Part shown: piece after piece, positions 6,709-12,692 of the stretch | How positions within the stretch are numbered: the stretch's first letter is position 1 | Layout: the number at the start of each line of letters is the position of its first letter | NCBI GenBank assembly: GCA_034429695.1 | Contig: DAOUGC010000042.1 | Span: forward strand, 1-12,692 | Reading direction: 5' to 3' | From: DAOUGC01 sp034429695 | Lineage (GTDB): Bacteria; Chloroflexota; Anaerolineae; Anaerolineales; Anaerolineaceae | DNA length: 12,692 bases | The notes under the pieces: generated by a model | Seen by the model: the letters and a program-made list of their open reading frames with translations, nothing else | Databases searched by the model: none | Told to the model about the DNA's origin: nothing | Program-made: the position numbers and the translations under genes

Positions 6709-7416
6709 TCAGCGGCCCTTTCCGTGCAGTTGCGCCACACCGGCGTTGATCAGAAATGCAAGCAGAATCAGGACGATGCCCAGCCCCACTGCCAGCCCGA
6801 AGTTGCCCTGGCGTGTTTCCAGCATGATGGCTGTGGTGAGCACCCGGGTGGAACCGGCGATGTTGCCGCCCACCAGCATCACTGCGCCCACCTCGGAGAT
6901 GATTGAGCCAAACCCGCCCACCAGTGCGGCAATCACACCTGAACGCGCTTCAGACAGCACAGCAATCGTCACCTGGGCTGGAGCCGCCCCAAGCGAGCGC
7001 AACTGCAGGCGCAGGTTGGGGTCCACTTCTTCCACAGCCGACATGGTATACCCCACCACAACCGGCAGGGCAATGATGATTTGGGCGATGATCATGGCGG
7101 GTACTGTAAACAGCGGCGGCACCCAGGGCAGATTCAGCCCACCCAGCACCCCGCTGCGGGAGAGGAACAGATAGACGGCCAGCCCCACCACCACAGGCGG
7201 CAGACCCATGCCGGTGTAGATGATGGCGCGCACCACACGGCGGCCCCGGAAATGTACCAGCCCGAGCACCGCACCCAGCGGCACACCGATCACGGCGCAA
7301 ATCACCAGGGCAATGCCACTGACCTGTGCCGAAACACCGATAATCTGCCAGAGGGTGGTGTCTCCGGTGAGTAAAAGGCGCAAGCCTTCGATGATGCCTT
7401 GCCAGAGTTGTTGCAT
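6709..7416 (-). CDS. tupB: Tungstate ABC transporter permease TupB
   Basis: A 235-residue integral membrane protein with about five or six spans. It has the binding-protein-dependent permease fold, including an EAA-type cytoplasmic loop around 129-160 (EEVDPNLRLQLRSLGAAPAQ), which docks on the ATPase. The membrane part GLPPVVVGLAVYLFLSRSG is typical of the TupB group. The start is ATG 7416 (MQQLWQGI), with GGAGAG upstream; the longer open frame reaching 7749 would overlap the divergent promoter and the padR gene and is rejected. It is the first gene of the operon tupB-tupC-tupA; tupA commonly comes first in other species. Confidence 0.88.
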   Translation of the reverse strand: MQQLWQGIIEGLRLLLTGDTTLWQIIGVSAQVSGIALVICAVIGVPLGAVLGLVHFRGRRVVRAIIYTGMGLPPVVVGLAVYLFLSRSGVLGGLNLPWVPPLFTVPAMIIAQIIIALPVVVGYTMSAVEEVDPNLRLQLRSLGAAPAQVTIAVLSEARSGVIAALVGGFGSIISEVGAVMLVGGNIAGSTRVLTTAIMLETRQGNFGLAVGLGIVLILLAFLINAGVAQLHGKGR

Positions 7417-7444
7417 TTGGGTCCACTCTCCGCTGCGATGACAA

Positions 7445-7464
7445 CAGTATACTTGAAAGCATAC
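7445..7464 (-). promoter_or_regulatory. tup operon -10 region with overlapping AGTATAC inverted repeats
   Basis: On the minus strand TATACT (7451-7446) is a likely -10 element, about 30 bp before the tupB start. It lies within the perfect 8-bp palindrome AGTATACT (7446-7453). It also lies within a wider inverted repeat GTATAC-N6-GCATAC (7447-7464, one mismatch). No good -35 box is seen. The ATACT core also occurs in the palindrome at the divergent padR promoter, so a shared repressor is plausible. Confidence 0.45.
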
Positions 7465-7490
7465 AAAATGAATAGAATGTGGCGGGTGAA

Positions 7491-7540
7491 CCCTGCCAAC
7501 AGTGTGCCCCGCCGATACGGTCTCATTGGCAGGGCGTATC
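7491..7540. repeat. Two interleaved inverted repeats (pseudoknot-like) between tupB and padR
   Basis: Arms CCCTGCCAA (7491-7499) and TTGGCAGGG (7526-7534) are a perfect 9-bp inverted repeat. Arms GATACG (7514-7519) and CGTATC (7535-7540) are a perfect 6-bp inverted repeat. The pairs interleave, and the second 3' arm directly abuts the first, which is the topology of an H-type pseudoknot. No T-tract follows. It could be an RNA element or two overlapping operators; no riboswitch class is recognised. Confidence 0.45.
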
Positions 7541-7561
7541 AATGGAGCCAACACTGGTTTA

Positions 7562-7584
7562 TGATATACTCTCTGAATGAGTAT
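7562..7584 (+). promoter_or_regulatory. padR extended -10 promoter with overlapping operator palindrome
   Basis: TGA-TATACT (7562-7570) is an extended -10 element; transcription should begin near 7577, about 22 nt before the padR start. The perfect inverted repeat ATACTC-N7-GAGTAT (7566-7571 and 7579-7584) covers the -10 and start point. PadR-family repressors usually bind such ATACT/AGTAT-type palindromes and repress their own gene, so autoregulation is likely. Confidence 0.55.
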
Positions 7585-7598
7585 GGATAGGCAAAGCC

Positions 7599-8147
7599 AT
7601 GACTGATGACGCCGCTCACCTGCGTGAACTTGCCCCACAATATGCCGTGATGGGCTTTTTGTATTTTGAGCCGTTGCATGGTTACGAACTTCACCGCCGC
7701 CTGGAAACCAATCTGCGCGAGGTGTGGCGCATCCCGCAGAACCAGGCATACAACCTGCTCAAACGACTGGAGCGGGAAGGATTGGTGGAGTCCAGCCGGC
7801 AGGATCAACCGCCCCTGCCCCCGCGCAGCCTGTTTCAACTAACCCCGCTGGGACGACAGCAGTTTGAAGCATGGTTGTACTCGCCCTCGCCGTGCAGCGT
7901 GCGCGCGCTGCGGATTGAGTTTCTCACCCGCATGTTCTTTGCCTGCCAGATCTCAGAAGACCTGCCTGTCCACCTGATGCAGGAACAGGAGACAGCCATT
8001 CGCGCCGCGCTGGAAAAACTGGAGCAGCGCATGGCAGCGATCCCCGAGCAGCAGGTATTCAATCGGCTGTCACTTGACCTGCGCATTCGTCAGTTGGCCA
8101 TGCTGTCGCAGTGGTTGGAAACATGCGAACCGAATTTCTTCGCATAA
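7599..8147 (+). CDS. PadR-family transcriptional regulator
   Basis: This 182-residue protein has an N-terminal winged helix of the PadR type. Residues 15-35 (YAVMGFLYFEPLHGYELHRRL) give helix 1 and the GYEL motif. Then follow PQNQAYNLLKRLEREGLVES (the recognition helix and start of the wing) and a LTPLGRQQFEAWL wing end near 80-93. The C-terminal half is helical with Leu/Gln/Glu-rich segments, as in the PadR dimerisation domain. It probably represses its own transcript and perhaps the divergent tup operon. The start ATG 7599 has only a weak ribosome-binding site (GGATAGG). Its 3' end overlaps the permease gene by 25 bp, suggesting co-regulation with oxyanion transport. The effector is unknown. 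Confidence 0.85.
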   Translation: MTDDAAHLRELAPQYAVMGFLYFEPLHGYELHRRLETNLREVWRIPQNQAYNLLKRLEREGLVESSRQDQPPLPPRSLFQLTPLGRQQFEAWLYSPSPCSVRALRIEFLTRMFFACQISEDLPVHLMQEQETAIRAALEKLEQRMAAIPEQQVFNRLSLDLRIRQLAMLSQWLETCEPNFFA

Positions 8148-8983
8148 CCCCCCCTCAATCCAATGCCCCCCAACCTGTGGGTTCCGCCCGCCGCCTGGAG
8201 GTGTGGCAGTTTCTGGCTGCGCCTTTGCTCGTATTCATCCTGCTGCCCATCCTGGCGGTGGTGCTGCGCCTGTCCTTTGCCGACGTGGGGGAGAATCTGC
8301 GCAATGAACAGGTGCTGGCGGCCATTCGGCTCAGCCTGCTCACCACCACCATCACAGTGATCATCACGCTTGTTTTTGGCACACCCGTGGCTTACTGGTT
8401 GTGCCGCAGTCGTTCCCCCCTGCACTACATTGTGGATACCGTGATCGACCTTCCCACGGTGCTGCCCCCCTCGGTGGCAGGAGTGGCGTTGCTCATGGCG
8501 TTTGGCCGCCAGGGTTTGCTGGGCGATTTTTTCCAGTTGTTTGGCTTCAGTATTCCCTTTACCACCGCAGCAGTGATCATGGCGCAGACCTTCATTGCCG
8601 CGCCTCTGTACGTTAAGTCAGCCGCGATTGGCTTTTCCACGGTGGATGAAGAACTAAAAAAAGCTGCAGCGCTGGATGGCGCAGACCGCTGGCAGGTGTT
8701 TCGCTATATCATGGTCCCCATTGCATGGCAGCCGATTGTCTCAGGCGCGGTGCTCACCTGGGCGCGCGCCCTGGGTGAGTTCGGGGCGACGATCATCTTT
8801 GCCGGTAATTTCAGCGGGCGCACCCAGACCATGCCCCTGGCCATTTACATTGGTTTTGAAATGGACCTGTCCACCGCGCTGACGCTTTCGGCTCTGTTGA
8901 TGGCCATTTCCTTCCTTGTTCTGGCGTCGATTAAATTTCTTTTGCAACGCGAAGCCCCCCAGGAACGCAGAAGCAGTATATAA
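8123..8983 (+). CDS. ModB/WtpB-type molybdate/tungstate ABC permease (orphan)
   Basis: A 286-residue membrane protein with about six spans and strong molybdate/tungstate permease signatures. These are the EAA loop around VDEELKKAAALDGADRWQVF, and the diagnostic ALGEFGATIIFAGNFSGRTQ followed by TMPLAIYIGFEMDLSTALT. Such permeases pair with ModA/WtpA and ModC/WtpC, but neither is adjacent in this window. It may borrow the divergent TupC/TupA or partners elsewhere. The start is ATG 8123 (MRTEFLRI), which overlaps padR by 25 bp in another frame; a GTG at 8111 is an alternative. The overlap implies co-transcription and translational coupling with padR. The exact oxyanion is not certain, so no gene symbol is given. 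Confidence 0.85.
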   Translation: MRTEFLRITPPQSNAPQPVGSARRLEVWQFLAAPLLVFILLPILAVVLRLSFADVGENLRNEQVLAAIRLSLLTTTITVIITLVFGTPVAYWLCRSRSPLHYIVDTVIDLPTVLPPSVAGVALLMAFGRQGLLGDFFQLFGFSIPFTTAAVIMAQTFIAAPLYVKSAAIGFSTVDEELKKAAALDGADRWQVFRYIMVPIAWQPIVSGAVLTWARALGEFGATIIFAGNFSGRTQTMPLAIYIGFEMDLSTALTLSALLMAISFLVLASIKFLLQREAPQERRSSI

Positions 8984-9008
8984 ATACGACAACCCGCGTT
9001 GTATACTG
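8974..9008. promoter_or_regulatory. Nested inverted repeats and -10-like TATACT before the toroid gene
   Basis: CAGTATA (8974-8980) and TATACTG (9002-9008) are perfect 7-bp arms around a second inverted repeat, ACAAC-CCGC-GTTGT (8989-9002). TATACT (9002-9007) could be the -10 of the next gene; no clear -35 is seen. The outer arms overlap the end of the permease gene and repeat the AGTATA/TATACT words found at the tup and padR promoters. A third site for the same regulator is possible. Confidence 0.35.
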
Positions 9009-9029
9009 AATGAGAACAGGAGGTGGTGT

Positions 9030-10031
9030 GTGATACTTTCTCTTTCAGTAATGGACTGGCTGCTGGAGCCCGCTGACCCGGGTGTGCGTTACCTGGCGCT
9101 GCGGGACCTGTTGCACCTGCCGGATGATGACCCGCAACTGGTGACGGCAAGGGAGAAAGCCCATCGGTCAGGACCCATCGCTGAGGTGATGGATGCCATG
9201 CACCCCGACGGCTACTGGGTGATGGATGACGCGGGTTACAATCCGAAGTACACCTCAACAGTCTGGATGCTCAGTTTGCTGGCTCAGCTCGGCGCTGATT
9301 GCCGTAACGACGCACGCATCGCCACCGCCTGCAGCCGTTTTCTGGACCACAGTCTGACGCCGGTTGGGCAAATCTCAGCCGGTGGGCCTGGTGCGCCTTC
9401 CGGAACGGTGGATTGCCTGCAGGGCAACCTGAGCTGGGCGCTGCTGGCGCTGGGTTGTGATGATCCCCGGCTGGAACTGGCCATTGACTGGATGGCGCGC
9501 AGCAACACCGGTGATGGTGTTGCGCCGATGGGTGATAAAACCACCCCCGTGCGTTACTACGCCGGCAAGTGCGGGCCTCTGTTCGCCTGCGGGGCGCATT
9601 ACAAATTGCCCTGCGCGTGGGGCGCGGTCAAGGTGCTGCTGGCGTTCTCACTTCTGCCTGAGGAACGACGCACCCAGCAGGCGCAAAAAGCCGTCAGCAT
9701 GGGCGTCGATTTTCTGCTGGACAACCACCCTGAGAGCGTGGGTTATCCTCACCCTGAAGGATTAAAACCCAGCGGAAGTTGGTGGAAGTTCGGCTTTCCG
9801 GTGTTCTACGTGACCGATGTATTGCAAGTGGCCGAAGTGCTGGCTGCCCTGGGTCACCGCACCGACCCACGTCTGGCGCCGCTGCTGGAAGGTATTCGCG
9901 CCAAAGCCAACCCACTGGGTCACTGGCTGATGGAATACAGTTACGCGGGCAAGACCCTTGGAGATTTTGGTTCCAAAAAAGCGCCCAGCAAATGGGTCAC
10001 GCTGCGTGCCCTGCGCGCGTTGGAAGCATGA
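9030..10031 (+). CDS. Alpha/alpha-toroid (prenyltransferase/squalene-cyclase repeat-like) protein
   Basis: This 333-residue soluble protein has no signal peptide. It shows repeated helical pairs with Trp/Gly-rich turns like those of the prenyltransferase/squalene oxidase repeat fold: WLLEPADPGVRYLALRDLL at the start, HPDGYWVMDDAGYNPKYTSTVWML, NLSWALLALG, AVSMGVDFLLDNHPE and WWKFGFPVFY. Related proteins are often labelled 'nitrogen fixation protein NifH' in databases, which is misleading since there is no P-loop. No DxDD or QW cyclase motif is evident, so the enzymatic role is unknown. The start is GTG 9030, 6 nt after AGGAGG (9018-9023); the next in-frame ATG at 9051 is 27 nt away from that site. 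It follows the permease by 46 bp and could be partly co-transcribed. Confidence 0.72.
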   Translation: MILSLSVMDWLLEPADPGVRYLALRDLLHLPDDDPQLVTAREKAHRSGPIAEVMDAMHPDGYWVMDDAGYNPKYTSTVWMLSLLAQLGADCRNDARIATACSRFLDHSLTPVGQISAGGPGAPSGTVDCLQGNLSWALLALGCDDPRLELAIDWMARSNTGDGVAPMGDKTTPVRYYAGKCGPLFACGAHYKLPCAWGAVKVLLAFSLLPEERRTQQAQKAVSMGVDFLLDNHPESVGYPHPEGLKPSGSWWKFGFPVFYVTDVLQVAEVLAALGHRTDPRLAPLLEGIRAKANPLGHWLMEYSYAGKTLGDFGSKKAPSKWVTLRALRALEA

Positions 10032-10111
10032 GCAACAAAGGAGTGGATGGGACCCTGGCCGGGGGATTGGATTTAATGTTACAAAACAGATAAAGATACG
10101 CTTCAATTCAA

Positions 10112-10120
10112 TGCTATAAT
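10112..10120 (+). promoter_or_regulatory. Extended -10 promoter (TGCTATAAT) of the receiver gene
   Basis: TGC-TATAAT with a consensus -10 at 10115-10120 and no evident -35 box. Transcription should start near 10127, leaving an 84-nt leader before ATG 10211. Confidence 0.6.
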
Positions 10121-10124
10121 TCTT

Positions 10125-10210
10125 CGGCTGCGAGAACCACCCCAGCCAGATAATCTTAAAGACGGGAATGAACCCTGCGAAGCCGTTTGCGCGACCTAGT
10201 GGGAATGCTG
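10125..10210 (+). promoter_or_regulatory. Structured 5' leader of the receiver gene (no known class)
   Basis: CGGCT (10125-10129) can pair with AGCCG (10181-10185) to close the leader. Alternatively GGCTG (10126-10130) can pair with CAGCC (10143-10147). A small GGG-AATGAA-CCC hairpin (10164-10175) lies inside. The two stems using the same 5' strand are mutually exclusive. All stems are short, and I recognise no riboswitch consensus, so this is only a candidate. Confidence 0.25.
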
Positions 10211-10636
10211 ATGGAAAAAAATACACATGCACGCATGAAAATCCTGATGATCGATGACGACGACGAGGATTTCATCATTTTCAGCCTGTTACTTGAACAG
10301 ACAAACGAATACCGCCTTACCTGGTTCCCCGATGCAGAACGCGCGTTGGATTCTGCCCGATTGGAACCTTTCGACCTGTTTCTGGTGGATTACCGCATGG
10401 GCTCCTTTTCTGGCATCGATCTGATGCGCAGCATTCATGAAGCCTACCCTGATCGACCGATCATCCTCACCACGGGGCTGCCCCAACTGGATATGAGCGA
10501 TGTATCCAGCCTGTACGGTGCGGCTTTTCTCTCCAAGCGGGATCTTACCTTGGAGGGGTTTCAGCGGGCGGTGGATGAAGCCTTTGCGCTGTGCAAACAG
10601 GTGATCAAAAGAAACGATGCAGCCGGGCAAACCTGA
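10211..10636 (+). CDS. Stand-alone CheY-like response regulator receiver
   Basis: This 141-residue protein is a single receiver domain with no output domain. The acidic cluster after beta-1 is IDDDDED (about 14-20), the phospho-acceptor is D60 in FLVDYRMG, the switch Thr is T87 or T88 in IILTTGL, and the conserved Lys is K109 in FLSKRD. It would be phosphorylated by a histidine kinase not present in this window and act by protein contact. ATG 10211 is chosen because GGGA at 10201-10204 is well spaced. ATG 10205 sits on that site and TTG 10187 lacks one. ATG 10235 would still keep the whole domain. The gene has its own promoter and precedes polX by 53 bp. Confidence 0.85.
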   Translation: MEKNTHARMKILMIDDDDEDFIIFSLLLEQTNEYRLTWFPDAERALDSARLEPFDLFLVDYRMGSFSGIDLMRSIHEAYPDRPIILTTGLPQLDMSDVSSLYGAAFLSKRDLTLEGFQRAVDEAFALCKQVIKRNDAAGQT

Positions 10637-10640
10637 GGCT

Positions 10641-10670
10641 TTGACCACCACAGGTGGCACAGAGTACAAT
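10641..10670 (+). promoter_or_regulatory. polX promoter
   Basis: A -35 TTGACC (10641-10646) and a -10 TACAAT (10665-10670) are separated by 18 bp. A small dyad CCACC-ACA-GGTGG (10645-10657) overlaps the -35 and spacer. The start point would be near 10677, just at the GGGGAG ribosome-binding site (10677-10682). If so, the transcript has a very short leader. Confidence 0.5.
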
Positions 10671-10689
10671 ATCAGCGGGGAGATAAATA

Positions 10690-12417
10690 ATGAATAACTA
10701 CGAACTGGCAGCCATCTTTGACCGCATCGCTGACCTGCTGGAGATTAAAGGCGAGGTCATCTACAAAACACTGGCTTATCGCAAAGCCGCTGATTCACTG
10801 CGCGACCTGGCAGAAGATATCAACCGTATTCATGCCGCTGGTGGGCTGATGGACGTGCCCGGTGTGGGCAGGGCCATTGCTGAAAAAATCGATGAACTGC
10901 TCACCACCGGGCATTTGGGTTTTCTTGAAAAACTGGAGACCGAAGTGCCTGCCACGCTGGTGGAGCTGCTGCAGGTTCCGGATGTGGGACCCAAAAAGGC
11001 GCGCATGTTCTGGCAGCAGGCGGGAATCACCAGCCTGGCAGAGCTGGAAGCCGCGGCAAGGGGTGGCAAGCTGCGCGACCTGCCCGGCATGGGCGAGAAA
11101 TCGGAACAGCGCATTCTGGAAGGCCTGGCAGCGCTTTCGCGCCGCAGCCACCGGATGATGCTGGGCAATGCTGTTCCCATTGCTGAGCGCTGGTTGGAAT
11201 TTTTGCGCGCCCTGCCGCAGGTGAAGCAAGCCGAGGCAGCCGGTTCACTGCGGAGACGCCGGGAAACCGTGGGTGATCTGGATATTGTGGTGGCCACAGA
11301 CGACCCGGCGGCGGTGATGCAGGCTTTTACCGGGCATCACGAGGTGCTGCGGGTAAAGGGGCAGGGAGAAAACAAATCATCGGTTGAACTGATCTCGGGG
11401 TTGAACATTCAGGTGTGGACGCAACCGCCGGAGCGGTTTGGCGCGTTGCTGCAGTTTGTCACCGGGTCAAAAGATCACAATGTGCGCCTGCGTGAACTGG
11501 CGCAAAAACGCGGGCTGTCGCTTTCAGAACGCGGGTTTGTGGACGAAGCAGGTGTGGAGACCCCGTGCGCCAGCGAGACCGATGTGTACGCCACGCTGGG
11601 GTTGCCGCTCATCCCGCCTGAGTTGCGCGAGGACCGCGGTGAGATCCAGTCGGCGCTCAAGGGCGGGCTGCCCAACCTGATCCGCGTGGAGGACATCGCC
11701 ATGGAACTTCACGCGCACACCACCTGGTCCGATGGTGTGCTTTCGGTGGAGCAACTGGCGGAACAGGCGCGCAGTCGTGGTTTTCGTGTCATTGCCGTGA
11801 CCGATCATTCCTACAGCCTTGGCATTGTCAACGGCCTGACCCCCGAACGTCTGCGCGAGCAACGGGTGGAGATCGAAGCCGCCCGGCGCAAGTTTGGCGA
11901 CAGCATCACCATCCTGCAGGGGGTGGAGATGGAGATCCGCGCTGACGGAGAACTGGATTTCACCGATGATGTGCTGGCTGAGCTGGATATTGTGATCGCG
12001 TCGCTGCACGTCAGCCTGCGCCAACCCAAAGAGGTGGTCACTTCGCGCCTGTTGAAGGCCATCCGCAACCCGCATGTTGACATCATCGGGCATCCGTCAG
12101 GGCGGCTGCTGCCCAATCGTGAGGGCGCCGACCTGGACTGGGACGCTGTGTTCGAGGCTGCCAGTCAGAGCGGCATTGCCCTGGAGATCAATGCCCACCC
12201 ATCCCGCCTTGACCTGACCGATGTGCACGCAAAGCGCGCTTCGGGCATGGGCATTCCCATCAGCATTGATACAGATGCCCATTCACCGGCTGATTTTGAC
12301 ATGCTGCGCTACGGGGTATCGGTTGCGCGCCGCGCATGGATGACGCCTGATATGGTGATCAATACATGGGAGACGGACAAATTCCTGGCGTGGTTGCGCG
12401 CGCGGGACAAGGGATAA
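10690..12417 (+). CDS. polX: DNA polymerase X with C-terminal PHP 3'-5' exonuclease domain
   Basis: A full-length, 575-residue bacterial PolX. Helix-hairpin-helix motifs (about 56-72, 97-113, 131-146) bind DNA. The nucleotidyltransferase core has GSLRRRRETVGDLDIVV with catalytic D196 and D198, then PPERFGALLQFVTGSKDHN. The third metal-binding Asp, expected in a VDLR-like strand after SGL, is replaced by Gln (Q241 in GLNIQVW), so polymerase activity may be weak or lost. The PHP domain looks intact: H341-A-H343, D372-H373, E413, H440, H468 and D529-A-H531 supply the metal ligands. PolX enzymes act in base-excision and gap-filling repair, with 3'-end processing by PHP. The start ATG 10690 lies 7 nt after GGGGAG. 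It is monocistronic with its own promoter and terminator. Confidence 0.93.
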   Translation: MNNYELAAIFDRIADLLEIKGEVIYKTLAYRKAADSLRDLAEDINRIHAAGGLMDVPGVGRAIAEKIDELLTTGHLGFLEKLETEVPATLVELLQVPDVGPKKARMFWQQAGITSLAELEAAARGGKLRDLPGMGEKSEQRILEGLAALSRRSHRMMLGNAVPIAERWLEFLRALPQVKQAEAAGSLRRRRETVGDLDIVVATDDPAAVMQAFTGHHEVLRVKGQGENKSSVELISGLNIQVWTQPPERFGALLQFVTGSKDHNVRLRELAQKRGLSLSERGFVDEAGVETPCASETDVYATLGLPLIPPELREDRGEIQSALKGGLPNLIRVEDIAMELHAHTTWSDGVLSVEQLAEQARSRGFRVIAVTDHSYSLGIVNGLTPERLREQRVEIEAARRKFGDSITILQGVEMEIRADGELDFTDDVLAELDIVIASLHVSLRQPKEVVTSRLLKAIRNPHVDIIGHPSGRLLPNREGADLDWDAVFEAASQSGIALEINAHPSRLDLTDVHAKRASGMGIPISIDTDAHSPADFDMLRYGVSVARRAWMTPDMVINTWETDKFLAWLRARDKG

Positions 12418-12453
12418 GCGCGGTACCCGTTGAAAAATTTTGGGTTCGAAGTG

Positions 12454-12484
12454 AGGGCGCGTACCACGCGCCCTTTTTGTTTTC
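12454..12484 (+). terminator. Intrinsic terminator after polX
   Basis: AGGGCGCGT, loop ACC and ACGCGCCCT form a perfect 9-bp GC-rich stem that runs into TTTTTGTTTT. It lies about 37 bp after the polX stop. Confidence 0.88.
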
Positions 12485-12522
12485 TCCTCCCCTGTTCGCG
12501 CTTTTTGCGAATGGAGGGGGTG
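12484..12522. repeat. Palindromic intergenic repeat, copy 1 (degenerate)
   Basis: The 5' half CTCCTCCCCTGTTCGC and the 3' half GCGAATGGAGGGGGTG form an imperfect stem (about 10 of 14 positions pair) around a CTTTTT-containing loop. It matches copy 2 in orientation and sequence apart from a few substitutions. It directly follows the polX terminator. Confidence 0.6.
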
Positions 12523-12631
12523 TTCTTCGCGGTTCTGGTGTGAATCTTATGAAGATAACGAAAAACGAGGGATTCTTGCAGATGTGCACGATTGGTGGAT
12601 GGAAGTGGAAATATCGGGTTGGAAGAGCTTT
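12523..12631. other. Non-coding spacer between the two palindromic repeats
   Basis: No convincing reading frame, promoter or RNA gene is seen. A minus-strand open frame across it has no ribosome-binding site, runs through both repeats and the polX terminator, and is treated as chance. Confidence 0.5.
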
Positions 12632-12670
12632 CTCCTCCCCCATTCGCGTCCTTTGCGAATGGGGGAGGTG
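12632..12670. repeat. Palindromic intergenic repeat, copy 2 (perfect 14-bp stem)
   Basis: CCTCCCCCATTCGC (12634-12647) and GCGAATGGGGGAGG (12655-12668) are perfect 14-bp inverted arms around a 7-nt loop, GTCCTTT. It is a REP-like element and is the second copy of the unit at 12484-12522, 148 bp away in the same orientation. No T-tract follows, so it is not a simple terminator. Confidence 0.7.
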
Positions 12671-12692
12671 CTCGAATGCGCGCGTGATTAGT

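Noticed and set aside
7491..7540. Moco/Tuco riboswitch
   Set aside because: The context is suggestive, but the element is too short and lacks the features I know of the Moco RNA, so it is kept only as an unnamed structure.
7417..7749. Extended N-terminus of TupB up to 7749
   Set aside because: It would run through the divergent padR promoter and coding start, and the added residues do not look like a permease or signal sequence.
10040..10075. Possible terminator of the toroid gene (CCCTGGCCGGGG followed by ATTGGATTT)
   Set aside because: The stem is only 3-4 bp and the T-tract is broken.
12359..12643. Minus-strand 94-codon open frame past polX
   Set aside because: It runs through both palindromic repeats, the polX terminator and the 3' end of polX, with no ribosome-binding site or recognisable domain.

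Overview
This is a gene-dense stretch of bacterial chromosome of moderately high GC. I infer the phylum Chloroflexota, probably class Anaerolineae. The grounds are protein style: a HEAT-repeat protein with an N-terminal 'FGPPDIARL' type start, a lipoprotein with a Pro/Glu/Ala linker, a GT39-like membrane protein, a PolX-PHP polymerase, and palindromic GC-rich intergenic repeats. There is no rRNA or other phylogenetic marker, so the placement is tentative. I found no transposase, phage gene, CRISPR array or tRNA.

Left part (1-4800). A polytopic GT39-like glycosyltransferase runs leftward off the window edge. A transglutaminase-like protein is transcribed rightward from a promoter with the 19-bp spacer and dyad typical of MerR-activated promoters. 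Convergent with it is a leftward ABC-F ATPase gene. Its 5' leader holds an extended -10 promoter, a 34-codon leader peptide starting at the predicted +1, a hairpin inside that reading frame, and a strong intrinsic terminator just before the ABC-F ribosome-binding site. This is the layout of ribosome-mediated attenuation. A small HEAT-repeat protein is transcribed divergently from this leader.

Middle part (4800-9000). A leftward tungstate uptake operon, tupB-tupC-tupA, ends in an intrinsic terminator. Divergent from it are a PadR-family repressor and, overlapping its 3' end, a ModB/WtpB-type oxyanion permease with no ATPase or binding protein of its own in view. Palindromic AGTAT/ATACT sites overlap or lie near the -10 elements of both divergent units and at the end of the permease gene. 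They suggest one PadR-controlled tungstate/molybdate locus. An overlapping pair of inverted repeats with pseudoknot topology lies between the divergent promoters.

Right part (9000-12692). This holds an alpha/alpha-toroid (prenyltransferase-repeat-like) protein of unknown function, a stand-alone CheY-like receiver with an 84-nt structured leader, and a full-length PolX. In PolX the third catalytic aspartate of the polymerase site appears to be Gln, while the PHP exonuclease site looks complete. A strong terminator follows polX, and then two related palindromic repeat copies fill the remaining non-coding end.
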